DNA of 25,641 nucleotides from CAZAGA01 sp041912175. Its GTDB lineage: Bacteria; Chloroflexota; Anaerolineae; Anaerolineales; UBA4823. Position numbers and translations under genes: made by a program. The notes under the pieces were generated by a model. The model did no database searches. It was not told where the DNA came from and worked only from the letters and a program-made list of their open reading frames with translations. The stretch covers positions 1-25,641 of the forward strand of contig JAYRNN010000347.1 of NCBI GenBank assembly GCA_041912175.1. Direction: 5' to 3'. Shown here piece by piece: positions 6,912 through 14,693 of this stretch (its first letter is position 1; every line of letters starts with the position of its first letter).

Positions 6912-7964
6912 TTACGGGATGATGCAGGCCATCACGCCCTTCTGAGCGTGCAGGCGGTTCTCTGCCTCATGGAAGCAGGCCGCGCCCCATTTACCATCCA
7001 GAACGGCATCCGACACTTCAGCGGCACGCTCGCACGGCAGGCAGTGCATATACTGGGCGGTCGGTTTGGCCATGTTCATGCGTCGCTCGTCCGCAATCCA
7101 ACCTTTGTACTTGCCGAACAGCTTCACCATCTCGTCTGGCTCGGGCTTGGCGGTCACCGGAGGCAGCAGGTCCAGGCAGACATAGTTCTTGGCATACACG
7201 ACATCTGCGTCCACGCAGGCGTCTTCCATCGTGTCAGAGACGGTGTAAGAACCGCCCCAGAACTCGGCGTTGGCCTTAATGGCTGCTTCGACTTCCGGAT
7301 CGATGTGCATCTCGGGTGGGCGGGCGAAGACGATATCCGCGCCGTAGAAGCTGGCTGCGTACATGAAATCATGGTGCGGGGCAATCGGTTTCTTTGGGCT
7401 CGAACCCCAGGTCCAGGTCACGCCCAGCTTGCGGCCGCGCAGGTCCTTGCCGAACATCTCATGCAGGGTCATCACATCCGCCATACCCTGGCAGGGGTGA
7501 TATTTGTTGTCTTCCATATTGATGACCGGGACTTCAGCCCACTTGGCAAATTCGTTGATGATTTTGAGGCTCTTGTCGTATTCCCAGTTGACCTTATCGC
7601 CTAAAATGCGGATGGCGATGCAGTCGCCCATGCTGGAAAGGACACGCGCTACATCGGAGATGCGCTCGGAGCCGTAGCCCTGGTCTTCGCCCTCAAGGGT
7701 TGGCAGACGAGTGGCGTCTGGCTGCAGGAAGTGCCCATGACCGCCCAACTGGAAGATGCCGGCCTCGAAACTGTTGCGGGTGCGCAGGGAGGGGTTAAAG
7801 AACATCATATGCAGCGTGCGCATCGGCAGGATGTCATCGTGGCGGCGGCGAATGACCATATCGGTCTTTAGCGACATTGCGACATCCAGCATTGTGTCGA
7901 TTTCTTCTTTGGTGAAATCGCGCAGGGTAATAAAATCTCTTCCTTTCAAACCTTCTGTAATCAT
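6912..7964 (-). CDS. Knotted carbamoyltransferase, N-acetylornithine carbamoyltransferase-like
   Basis: The 350-residue enzyme has the carbamoyl phosphate site FFNPSLRTR (residues 55-63), HPCQ (156-159) and HCLP (307-310). The 'VTWTWGSSPKKPIAPHHDF' loop (182-200), the 'WIADERRMNMAK' segment and the C-terminal 'EAENRLHAQKGVMA' match N-acetyl- or N-succinylornithine carbamoyltransferases and the related knotted enzyme YgeW, rather than classical ornithine carbamoyltransferase. YgeW lies in an E. coli purine-degradation cluster beside an M20 enzyme (YgeY), a hydantoinase-like protein (HyuA) and a carbamate kinase (YqeA), and relatives of these three occur here. A catabolic direction releasing carbamoyl phosphate is therefore more likely than arginine synthesis. 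The acceptor is unknown. The start has AAGGAG upstream. Palindromic repeats lie in the gaps on both sides. Confidence 0.87.
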   Translation of the reverse strand: MITEGLKGRDFITLRDFTKEEIDTMLDVAMSLKTDMVIRRRHDDILPMRTLHMMFFNPSLRTRNSFEAGIFQLGGHGHFLQPDATRLPTLEGEDQGYGSERISDVARVLSSMGDCIAIRILGDKVNWEYDKSLKIINEFAKWAEVPVINMEDNKYHPCQGMADVMTLHEMFGKDLRGRKLGVTWTWGSSPKKPIAPHHDFMYAASFYGADIVFARPPEMHIDPEVEAAIKANAEFWGGSYTVSDTMEDACVDADVVYAKNYVCLDLLPPVTAKPEPDEMVKLFGKYKGWIADERRMNMAKPTAQYMHCLPCERAAEVSDAVLDGKWGAACFHEAENRLHAQKGVMACIIP

Positions 7965-7992
7965 TGTTATCTCCTTTTCTTTCTTTGTCTTT

Positions 7993-8037
7993 GGTTGGGT
8001 ACAACCTCGGTTATAGTCAACCAGGTTGTACTCAACC
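7993..8037. repeat. Intergenic palindromic repeat array, three units (copy 4)
   Basis: Three related 14-bp cores lie at 7993-8006 (GGTTGGGTACAACC), 8009-8022 (GGTTATAGTCAACC) and 8024-8037 (GGTTGTACTCAACC). The first and third are reverse complements at 13 of 14 positions and could form a hairpin enclosing the middle one. The array lies in the 158-bp gap between the KARI-like gene and the knotted carbamoyltransferase, just upstream of the latter's ribosome site. Confidence 0.78.
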
Positions 8038-8051
8038 AGTTATGGATTCTT

Positions 8052-8087
8052 CGGCCGCCTGGGTCATTACCCGCAGGGCGTAGGCCG
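8052..8087. other. Imperfect stem-loop after the KARI-like gene
   Basis: CGGCC (8052-8056) and GGCCG (8083-8087) frame an inner GGGT-CATT-ACCC hairpin and partly paired CCTG/CAGG segments with bulges. It lies about 35 bases downstream of the KARI-like stop. Without a T-run it may be a processing or stabilising structure, or chance. It shares the only sizeable gap in this operon segment with the repeat array at 7993. Confidence 0.35.
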
Positions 8088-8122
8088 TTTCTCATAATTA
8101 TCTATCCAATCGTCCAAAGGCT

Positions 8123-9109
8123 TTACCCGCCGCCGAATAGCTCGCGCCACTCGCGGCCAACCTGCTCCATCTGGGATTTTGCCCCAGTCCGGCGCATCCG
8201 GTATAGGTGGAACATACCCAACTGCCATTCGGTCATCCAACGCGCAGCAAAATCACCGCGGGCTGTTTCTTCAAAGATTTTTTCAATCGCCTCACGGTTG
8301 ATAACCCGTGGGCCGCTCATGCGTACGGCGAACTCGCAGGTGCGGCTGCTGCGTTGAGAGATATATTCTTCGATGCCCATTTCATCCATGACATCCACCA
8401 CCGAACGCAGAGAACGGATGGATTTCGCGTATGCGAAGTATGGGGGATAACCATGTTCCACCATCACCTCGAAGACCGCGCGCATTAAGGCAATCGTCCC
8501 GCCATACAACACCTGCTCCTCGAAGTTGTCGCCTTCCGTCTCCGAGTCAAATTCAACCTCCACCACCCCAACGCGCGTGCTGCCTACCGCTTTTGCAATC
8601 GCCAGGACAATCTGCATCGCCTCACCGGTCACATCTTTGTCCACAGCGACGGCCCCGTAGATACCGGAACCTTCCAAGAATTTTTCGCGCACCAGGTGGC
8701 CAGGCGAATTGGGTACGAACAAGACCACATTGACATCCGGCGGGGGTTGGATCGCCCCGTAGAGCACGTTGAAACCATGCGCGAAGCTCAGGGTGCTATT
8801 GGGTTTGAGGTTCTGATGGATGAACTCCCGGTACACCGATGGTTGGGCCGGATCGGCCAGCAGGACATGCACCACGTCAGCGCGGCGGGTGGCTTCTGCG
8901 AAATCATAGACTTCGAAACCATCTTTCTCAGCCTTATCCCAGTCGGTAAAGCGATCGCGCGGGCCAGCGCCAACGATCACTTTCAAACCGCTGTCGCGCA
9001 TGCACAGCGCCTGCGGGCCGCCCTGGATTCCATACCCGAGTACGGCGATTGTTTTGCCTTTCAAAACATCCAGGCTGACATCTTTATCACGATAAACTTG
9101 ATTAAGCAT
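8123..9109 (-). CDS. Ketol-acid reductoisomerase-like oxidoreductase with altered active site
   Basis: The 328 residues equal a class I ketol-acid reductoisomerase (IlvC) in length. An NAD(P)-binding motif GYGIQGG (25-31) is followed by MRDSGLKVIVGAGPRDR. HGFN (111-114) is present, as are the first metal-site acids in 'SETEGDNFEEQVLYGG' (Asp194, Glu198). Other key residues differ. The usual KGPGH loop is N-S-P-G-H. The two glutamates of the second magnesium site (FECLHE in typical enzymes) are replaced in 'YAKSIRSLRSVVDV' by Lys and Ser. SNTAEYG has become RTCEFA. The alkyl-migration chemistry of IlvC is therefore doubtful, while a hydride-transfer role may remain. It directly follows AllE, in the place where an allantoin pathway needs ureidoglycolate dehydrogenase; that role is inference. 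AAAGGAG precedes the start. Confidence 0.8.
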   Translation of the reverse strand: MLNQVYRDKDVSLDVLKGKTIAVLGYGIQGGPQALCMRDSGLKVIVGAGPRDRFTDWDKAEKDGFEVYDFAEATRRADVVHVLLADPAQPSVYREFIHQNLKPNSTLSFAHGFNVLYGAIQPPPDVNVVLFVPNSPGHLVREKFLEGSGIYGAVAVDKDVTGEAMQIVLAIAKAVGSTRVGVVEVEFDSETEGDNFEEQVLYGGTIALMRAVFEVMVEHGYPPYFAYAKSIRSLRSVVDVMDEMGIEEYISQRSSRTCEFAVRMSGPRVINREAIEKIFEETARGDFAARWMTEWQLGMFHLYRMRRTGAKSQMEQVGREWRELFGGG

Positions 9110-9154
9110 GACCTTTCTCCTTTAGCAAATTCAATTGTGCGCCTAAAATGCTAA

Positions 9155-9946
9155 CTATAAAAATTGGGTGTAGTCGCGGTTTACGTCCTTGTAAAGCACG
9201 TAAGCGCTCTTCTCCCAGCCAGTAGAATAGTAGAACTGCGGGCAGAAAGGCGCCATATAAATGAAATCATCCTTCTGCACCTCGATCAAATCATGGTTCA
9301 ACCAATAAAGCCCACGACCATAGTACATGTACAGGCCATGCTCCATGACGTGCGCTTCCACCATACTGAAGTACACACCGGGATCAAAGACCTGCAGGTT
9401 GATACCCATATCGAAGCCCATTTGTTCGTATGGGGTGAGGTGCTGCTCCATATAGGTGTCGGTTGGATCAGCGCGTACGTCGCTTTCGTGGGCAATGATC
9501 GGCGCGGGTACGGCGATCCCTTCGACCTTTTCGTATTTTCGGCGGATCCAGACCATGCGGCTAAGCGCATCGCTGTCGCTTTTCAGCCCGTAGGCGGCTT
9601 GCGGCGGGAGCCAGGCAAAGCTGCCCTGCGCCATTTTGTTCGTCTTTCCTTCCAACTCGAGCTTAACCTGCCCTTCTAATACGAAGAAAAACTGTTCAAA
9701 GTCTTCCTGGCGGGGTTTCACGGTCGCGCCGTTCGGCTCGACCAGCAGCTCGTGCTCGACAAATTTTGCGCCGTGCTGCGGCGTGGATAGGACCTGGGCC
9801 AGGATTCCTTCGAAGCCTGGCAGGTGGTGTTCCACACGGTTGGCGCGCGGAAAGATCATATAGCTCCCGGGTTGGTTAATACAGCGGCAGCGCGAGGTGA
9901 TATCGGCGTCGCTTACGATCAATTTAGCTGTCTGTGCCTGTTGCAT
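9155..9946 (-). CDS. allE: (S)-ureidoglycine aminohydrolase (AllE/UGHY), bicupin
   Basis: The 263-residue protein contains two cupin domains, at about residues 60-120 and 180-240. It follows AllE closely: 'HHLPGFEGILAQVLSTPQHGAKFVEH' in the first half, 'EQMGFDMGINLQVFDPG' between the domains, and 'EAHVMEHGLYMYYGRGLYWL' with a later Gln in PFCPQFYY that together give the manganese ligands of the C-terminal cupin. It ends in the typical YKDVNRD motif. The enzyme hydrolyses ureidoglycine to (S)-ureidoglycolate and ammonia, the step after allantoate amidohydrolase. The start at 9946 is fixed by AAGGAGG upstream; the longer frame to 10126 overlaps the M20 gene and encodes no family sequence. It sits between the M20 hydrolase and the KARI-like oxidoreductase, in pathway order. 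Confidence 0.92.
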   Translation of the reverse strand: MQQAQTAKLIVSDADITSRCRCINQPGSYMIFPRANRVEHHLPGFEGILAQVLSTPQHGAKFVEHELLVEPNGATVKPRQEDFEQFFFVLEGQVKLELEGKTNKMAQGSFAWLPPQAAYGLKSDSDALSRMVWIRRKYEKVEGIAVPAPIIAHESDVRADPTDTYMEQHLTPYEQMGFDMGINLQVFDPGVYFSMVEAHVMEHGLYMYYGRGLYWLNHDLIEVQKDDFIYMAPFCPQFYYSTGWEKSAYVLYKDVNRDYTQFL

Positions 9947-9962
9947 AATTTGTGAGCCTCCT

Positions 9963-11210
9963 TTATTCTTTATAAGTGAGCCAGCGTAGCGCCAGCAGGG
10001 TAAGAAAACGGGCCGCTTCGACGAGCTGCGCAGCCGATACATGCTCATCCGGTGCATGCGCCACTGCCGGGTCGCTGGGTCCAAAAATGATGATGGGAAT
10101 GCCCCCACCGGCGAACCAACGTCCATCGCTCGTTTGCACGTAACCGGTCAAGGAGCGCGCTTCGCCTGTCACGTCCTGCAACGCCTGGTTTGCCAGTAGA
10201 GCAAAGGGATGATCTGGGGGAGTGTTCACATTCGCAGCCACTTCTCCTTGCGAAAAAAGCTCGTAATCGAGCGGCTCAACTTGCTCCGAAAACGCATCCA
10301 GGATTTCTTGAATTTCCTGCATGGCCTCTTCGCGCGTCTCGCCCGGCAGCAAACGACGGTCCATTTCGACTTTACAGCGATCGGGAACGATATTCCATTG
10401 CAGACCGCCTGAAATTTTGCCAATATTCAACGTGGCCGGCGGCAGGTAGGGAACGCTCCTGGCTTGTAAGCGGGGGAAAAGCCTATCTTGCAGCCAGGCC
10501 AGAGCGCGCGCCGCTTTGAGCACGGCGTTATCCCCGGCCCAGGGCATAGCTCCATGCGCGCTGCGACCAAAAACAGTCAAATCGATGCCGCAGGCGACTC
10601 TTTCGCCAATCGCTACCTGGTTGGCAGTTTGCTCGCCGATCACCAGGGCCTGCGGACGCAATTTCCCTTCGTCGCGCAGCCAGACGGTGCCTTCCAAGGC
10701 GCTTGATTCTTCATCAGCTACGGCAGCCAGCTCCAGACAGCCCGGCAACGATACTCCGGAGCGCGCCAGGGCGACCATGGCCATGATTTGAACGGCCACA
10801 CTGCCCTTATCATCCCCTGCGCCGCGCCCATACACATGGCCATCTCGAAGCTCGCCCCCGAAGGGGTCGACCGACCAACGCTCCAGGTCTCCTGCCGGGA
10901 CGGTATCGATATGTGCGTGGAACGTCAGGCGGGGAGAGGCGGAAGGATCGCCTAAATGCGCCAATAAATTGGGCTGGTGTTCCTGGCGAGCCAGAATTTC
11001 ATAAGGCACGCCAGCCTGGGCCAGTTTCTGCGCCGCCGACCGCACCGCAGCGCGTGTGTCTCCCGGTGGATAATCGCTACGCTGGCGGATCAAATCTTGC
11101 AGCAGCGCCACAACTTCGCTTTCATCAATAGACGCAAGGACACGCGCCTCAAAATCACTCGGATTTTGGGCGGATACAATACTGTCGCCAGGTGGAAAGG
11201 AAGTCGCCAT
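9963..11210 (-). CDS. M20 metallohydrolase (ArgE/DapE/YgeY-like), candidate allantoate amidohydrolase
   Basis: The 415-residue protein has the complete di-zinc site of M20 deacylases: HAHID (His100, Asp102), GRGAGDDKG (Asp133), the catalytic pair DEE (166-168), a lid-domain histidine in 'GRSAHGAMPW' and a C-terminal 'PAVAHAPDEHV' histidine. The domain order, catalytic-dimerisation-catalytic, is normal. The motifs are nearer ArgE, DapE and YgeY than the hydantoinase/carbamoylase subfamily containing classical AllC. Between allantoinase and AllE, the missing step is removal of the allantoate amide, so it may be a non-orthologous AllC; acting on an acylated amino acid is the alternative. The start is uncertain: no good ribosome site precedes the ATG at 11210, and the first 25 residues look disordered. 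Confidence 0.85.
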   Translation of the reverse strand: MATSFPPGDSIVSAQNPSDFEARVLASIDESEVVALLQDLIRQRSDYPPGDTRAAVRSAAQKLAQAGVPYEILARQEHQPNLLAHLGDPSASPRLTFHAHIDTVPAGDLERWSVDPFGGELRDGHVYGRGAGDDKGSVAVQIMAMVALARSGVSLPGCLELAAVADEESSALEGTVWLRDEGKLRPQALVIGEQTANQVAIGERVACGIDLTVFGRSAHGAMPWAGDNAVLKAARALAWLQDRLFPRLQARSVPYLPPATLNIGKISGGLQWNIVPDRCKVEMDRRLLPGETREEAMQEIQEILDAFSEQVEPLDYELFSQGEVAANVNTPPDHPFALLANQALQDVTGEARSLTGYVQTSDGRWFAGGGIPIIIFGPSDPAVAHAPDEHVSAAQLVEAARFLTLLALRWLTYKE

Positions 11211-11254
11211 GATTGATTATCGGTTTCAGATCGTTTCTTCGCCTGCGCGGCGGG

Positions 11255-12625
11255 TTAATTCAAGCGAGATGACCGGCGCAGCAGCTTGCCATAACCCGGC
11301 TCGACCAGGATCTGGCTATCCTGATAGACCGTTTTCCCGCGCACCAGGGTGCGCGTCACCCGGCCTTTGAATTTAGAACCCACGTAAGCGCTGAATTTAT
11401 TCTTGTAGAAGAGCTCCTCCGTGGTCAATACCCATTCTTTATCCAGATCGGCCACCACCAGGTCTGCATCTGCGCCGGGCTGGATTGAGCCTTTTTGCGG
11501 ATAGACGCCGAATAAACGCGCCGGGTTATACGCTAACATGCGGGCTAGCGCCGGCAGCGGCAAGCCGCGTTTGTTCACGCCCTCGCTCAACATAACCGGC
11601 AGCACCAATTGGATGCCCGAGATACCTCCCCAGGCCTTCCAGATGTTATCCATGCCCTTGGCTTTTTCTTCCCAATTGCAGGGTGAGTGATCCGAGCCGA
11701 TCGTATCGACCAGCCCGTCCAAGACGCATTGCCACAAGTCTTCGACGTCCTCCCTCGAGCGCAGGGGCGGGGCGCACTTGGCCGCCGGGCCGATGCGTTC
11801 ATAGTCCGCATGGTCAAAGAAAAGGTAGTGCGGGCAGGTCTCAGCGGTCACGTGAGCGCCAGCCTGCTTCGCCTGTGCGATGGCGCGGATGCCATCTGGG
11901 ATGGAGACATGCACAATGTGCAAGCTCCCGCCGGTAACCTTGGCCCAATAGCTGGCGCGCTGCACGGTTTCGAGCTCTGCGAAAGGCGGGCGGGATTCGT
12001 ACCAGGCGGCGCGGTCCGTACGGCCAGCGGCTTTCAATTGTTTACTCAGGTAGGCGCATACCCACTCGTTCTCTGCATGTAGTCCAATGACGTTGCCCAG
12101 TTGATGCATTTTCGCCAGGCCGGCGTAGAGCAGGTCGTCATTCAGGCGTTCGAATTCGACGCCGCTGGCGCTGGCGAAGGCCTTATACCCGATCACACCC
12201 TCGGCATCCAGGTCATCAAGATCGGCCAGGTTGTTATCCACCAGCCCACCCCAATTGCCGTAATCGATCACCGCCTGGTCAGCCACTACCTGGCGTTTGA
12301 ACTCCAAGGCAGCCTTGTTCGTGGTGGCAGGAATCGAGTTGAGCGGCATTTCCATCACGCTGGTAATCCCGCCTGCTGCGGCAGCCATGGTGCCTGTCCG
12401 GTATCCTTCCCAGTGCTCACGACCAGGCTCGTTAAAGTGGGCATGCCCATCAACCGCCCCCGGTAAGAGCACTTTTCCTTGTAGATCGATCACCTGGGCA
12501 GCTTCGACAGCTTGATCGCCACGCACGACCTGGGAGATCTTTTCACCACTGACCACTACACCACCATGGAACACTTCGTTCTCTGTAACAACCTGTGCAT
12601 TCTTCAAATAAAGGTCTGCGCTCAT
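11255..12625 (-). CDS. allB: Allantoinase (AllB)
   Basis: The 456-residue amidohydrolase has HAH (His61, His63), the carbamylated lysine in GYKAF (Lys148), HAEN (His183), HVS (His239) and SDHSPC (Asp312). Segments favouring allantoinase over dihydropyrimidinase or dihydroorotase are 'HFNEPGREHWEGYRTGT', 'EMPLNSIPATTN', 'AETCPHYLFFDHADYERIG', 'KCAPPLR' and 'KAWGGISG', close to E. coli AllB. It opens the allantoin ring to allantoate in the cytosol. AAAGGAA precedes the start. The gap from the carbamate kinase upstream holds a strong stem-loop. Downstream is the M20 hydrolase and then AllE, matching the order of reactions. A related hydantoin substrate remains possible. Confidence 0.92.
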   Translation of the reverse strand: MSADLYLKNAQVVTENEVFHGGVVVSGEKISQVVRGDQAVEAAQVIDLQGKVLLPGAVDGHAHFNEPGREHWEGYRTGTMAAAAGGITSVMEMPLNSIPATTNKAALEFKRQVVADQAVIDYGNWGGLVDNNLADLDDLDAEGVIGYKAFASASGVEFERLNDDLLYAGLAKMHQLGNVIGLHAENEWVCAYLSKQLKAAGRTDRAAWYESRPPFAELETVQRASYWAKVTGGSLHIVHVSIPDGIRAIAQAKQAGAHVTAETCPHYLFFDHADYERIGPAAKCAPPLRSREDVEDLWQCVLDGLVDTIGSDHSPCNWEEKAKGMDNIWKAWGGISGIQLVLPVMLSEGVNKRGLPLPALARMLAYNPARLFGVYPQKGSIQPGADADLVVADLDKEWVLTTEELFYKNKFSAYVGSKFKGRVTRTLVRGKTVYQDSQILVEPGYGKLLRRSSRLN

Positions 12626-12692
12626 CTAAATTCCTTTCTAACCCTGTGGGTTGAGGATGATCGTCATCCTTTCAATCCAATCGTCTCAGGCA

Positions 12693-12722
12693 GCCGGCCT
12701 GGGAGAAATCCTCCCAGCCGGC
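12693..12722 (-). terminator. GC-rich stem-loop between carbamate kinase and allantoinase
   Basis: On the minus strand, a 12-bp stem with one bulged base can form between 12711-12722 (CTCCCAGCCGGC on the plus strand) and 12693-12705, with a 5-base loop. It lies just after the carbamate kinase stop. There is no T-run after it, so it is more likely an RNA-stability or partial termination element than a strong intrinsic terminator. Confidence 0.5.
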
Positions 12723-12748
12723 CACCTATGACAAGAGGAGAAATATGT

Positions 12749-13699
12749 TTATGGGACAATCCAGGTACCGGTTTCGCTGCGTAAGGCGCGACCGATATTT
12801 TCCGGATTGGTGATCAAGGCCTTCTTGCCGCCGCGCTCGATGAACCAGATGCAGGCCTGAACCTTGGGCGCCATGCTGCCTTTCGCAAAGTGCGTACCTT
12901 CTTCCAGGTATGCTTTGGCCTCTGCGACAGTCATTTGGTCCAGCCATTTTTGCTCCGGCTTGCCCCAGCTCACGGCGACTTTCTCGACGGCCGTGCTGAT
13001 CACGAACAGCTCAGCGCCGACCAGGGTGGCCAAAAGCGATGAGGCGAAATCTTTATCGATGACCGCGGCAATGCCTTTAAGCTTGCCATCTGCATCGGCT
13101 ACCACCGGGATGCCCCCGCCGCCCACGGTAATCACACACATACCCTGGTCGATCAGGGCCTTAATCGCCGGCTCTTCGACCACTCGCTTGGGTTTTGGCG
13201 AAGGCACAACCCGTCGCCAACCGCGCCCGGCATCTTCGACCACCGACCAATCCTCTTTTTCCTTCTTTTCCATTGCCTGGTCTTTTTCCATGAAACCACC
13301 GATTGGTTTGGAAGGGTTCTGGAAAGCCGGGTCGTTGCGATCCACTTCGACCTGGGTGACAACCGTAGCCACGTTCTTAGAAATGCCGCGCTTTAAGAAT
13401 TCATTGTACAGGTTCTGCTGGAGCATATAACCGGTGGCGCCCTGGGTATCGGCCCCACATACATCCAAAGGCACCTCATGGATGCCCTCCACCCGGTGGG
13501 CTACCTCAGAGCGGCGTAGGACGAAGCCTACCTGTGGACCGTTGCCATGTCCTACAGCCACCGTCCAACCCGCCTCAATCATGTCGGCGATGTGCTTGGT
13601 GGTTTCTGTGACCGCAGCATATTGATCCTGGATCGATTCACGGCCTTTGTTGACTAACGAGTTGCCGCCAATCGCAATAACAGCTATTTTTTCTGACAT
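12749..13699 (-). CDS. arcC: Carbamate kinase
   Basis: The 316-residue protein is a regular amino acid kinase family member. It has AIGGNS (phosphate-binding GGN, residues 11-13), GHGNGPQVG (50-58), 'PLDVCGADTQGATGYMLQQ', 'VTVGGGGIPVV', 'AVIDKDFASSLLA' and a C-terminal 'FAKGSMAPKVQACIWFIE' nucleotide-site segment. In catabolic loci it runs toward ATP: carbamoyl phosphate plus ADP gives ATP and carbamate, which falls to ammonia and CO2. It would capture energy from carbamoyl phosphate released by either carbamoyltransferase here. AAGGAGG precedes the start, which overlaps the end of the kinase-like paralogue upstream by 16 bases. All key motifs are intact, unlike in that paralogue. Confidence 0.93.
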   Translation of the reverse strand: MSEKIAVIAIGGNSLVNKGRESIQDQYAAVTETTKHIADMIEAGWTVAVGHGNGPQVGFVLRRSEVAHRVEGIHEVPLDVCGADTQGATGYMLQQNLYNEFLKRGISKNVATVVTQVEVDRNDPAFQNPSKPIGGFMEKDQAMEKKEKEDWSVVEDAGRGWRRVVPSPKPKRVVEEPAIKALIDQGMCVITVGGGGIPVVADADGKLKGIAAVIDKDFASSLLATLVGAELFVISTAVEKVAVSWGKPEQKWLDQMTVAEAKAYLEEGTHFAKGSMAPKVQACIWFIERGGKKALITNPENIGRALRSETGTWIVP

Positions 13700-14685
13700 T
13701 TCGAAAAATCCTCCTTGGCATAAAACGAATCATTATTTAAAACCAACCCCTCGCCGCTGGTCAAATAGACGCCGTAACTGGCTTCTGGCAGGCGGCTGAG
13801 CTCTTCGGGGGGGATGATCAACACAGACTTCCCACCAGCTTGCAAGAAATCTCGGCTGGCGATTAATTTGCGCCGGATCGGGACATCCATTGGGATGCTC
13901 TGGACTAAATCATCCAGGCTGGCCGAACCAATGGAACGCACGCGCTGGTTTGTATCCGGGCCTAAAACTCCCAGGAGATCTTCCAGCGGGGTTACGAAGA
14001 TGATTGACTCGGCCTGGGTCTCACGAGCAAGCAGGACAGTGGTATAAGCTTTATCGACCACCGCCTCGACACCTATGCGCATGCCTTGAGCATCCAGACG
14101 CACAGGGACGCCCCCGCCTCCAGCGCAGATTGTGACTACGCCGCGCTCTACCAGGGCACGGATGGCTACCCCCTCGACGATCTGCCTGGGCATCAGCAGC
14201 GGCACGATGCGTTGATAGCCAAAACCAGGCGCCAGAGCCAGCTCCCATCCTCGCGTTGTGCGGTACGCATGCGCCAGTTCCGAGTCAAAGTACGGTCCAA
14301 CGCCTTTTGAAGCCTGGCTTAAACCGGGTTCGGGTTCTTCCACGACTACCTGAGTGACTAAAGTCACCACGGGCCTATTAATGTCGTGCTGTTCAAACCA
14401 GTTCTGCAGCGCCTGCTGAAGCATATAACCGGTTGCACCCTGCGTATCTGCACCGCATACATCCAGCGGTAAAACGTAAATCATGTGGCTGGCAGCTTCA
14501 CTGCGCAGCAACATCGAGCCGACCTGGAAAGCATTCCCATGGCAGATGACGATCTCGTCTCCTCGAAGAAGCAGATTGCCCATGGCTTCCACCATGCGGG
14601 CAATCGCCGCTTTTTGTTCCAGCATCCCCGCGTTGTAACCCAGAGATGCCAGCAGTTCACCGTCGATCGTCACAACCAGGCGCAT
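13684..14685 (-). CDS. Carbamate kinase-like paralogue with degraded N-terminal phosphate motif
   Basis: The 333-residue protein shares the carbamate kinase fold with its neighbour, including the identical stretch PLDVCGADTQGATGYMLQQ, 'ICAGGGGVPV' and 'AVVDKAYTTVLLA'. The N-terminal GGN phosphate loop is gone: the strand reads VVTIDGELL (4-12) where the neighbour has IAIGGNSL. GNGPQVG has become GNAFQVG (50-56), and the C-terminal lysine-containing FAKGSM segment is not recognisable. It may be inactive, regulatory, a heteromeric partner of the intact kinase, or specialised for another acyl phosphate. AAGGAG precedes the start, eight bases after the carbamoyltransferase stop. The frame is open throughout, so this is not an obvious pseudogene. 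Confidence 0.82.
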   Translation of the reverse strand: MRLVVTIDGELLASLGYNAGMLEQKAAIARMVEAMGNLLLRGDEIVICHGNAFQVGSMLLRSEAASHMIYVLPLDVCGADTQGATGYMLQQALQNWFEQHDINRPVVTLVTQVVVEEPEPGLSQASKGVGPYFDSELAHAYRTTRGWELALAPGFGYQRIVPLLMPRQIVEGVAIRALVERGVVTICAGGGGVPVRLDAQGMRIGVEAVVDKAYTTVLLARETQAESIIFVTPLEDLLGVLGPDTNQRVRSIGSASLDDLVQSIPMDVPIRRKLIASRDFLQAGGKSVLIIPPEELSRLPEASYGVYLTSGEGLVLNNDSFYAKEDFSKCQKK

Positions 14686-14693
14686 AATGCTCC

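Noticed and set aside
6846..7604. Long plus-strand open frame (252 codons) opposite the knotted carbamoyltransferase
   Set aside because: It is the antisense of a well-conserved gene, begins in the palindromic repeat and shows no recognisable domain.
3391..8037. Repeated GGTTG-CAACC units considered as a CRISPR array
   Set aside because: Units are adjacent or separated by 1-2 bases, spread over four gaps, and there are no spacers or cas genes.
8123..9109. Annotation as an ordinary branched-chain amino acid biosynthesis ilvC
   Set aside because: Second metal-site residues and substrate loops differ, and no ilvB, ilvN, leu or ilvD genes are nearby.
9155..10126. Longer allE start at 10126
   Set aside because: The extra 60 residues overlap the M20 gene and are not family sequence; Met at 9946 has AAGGAGG.
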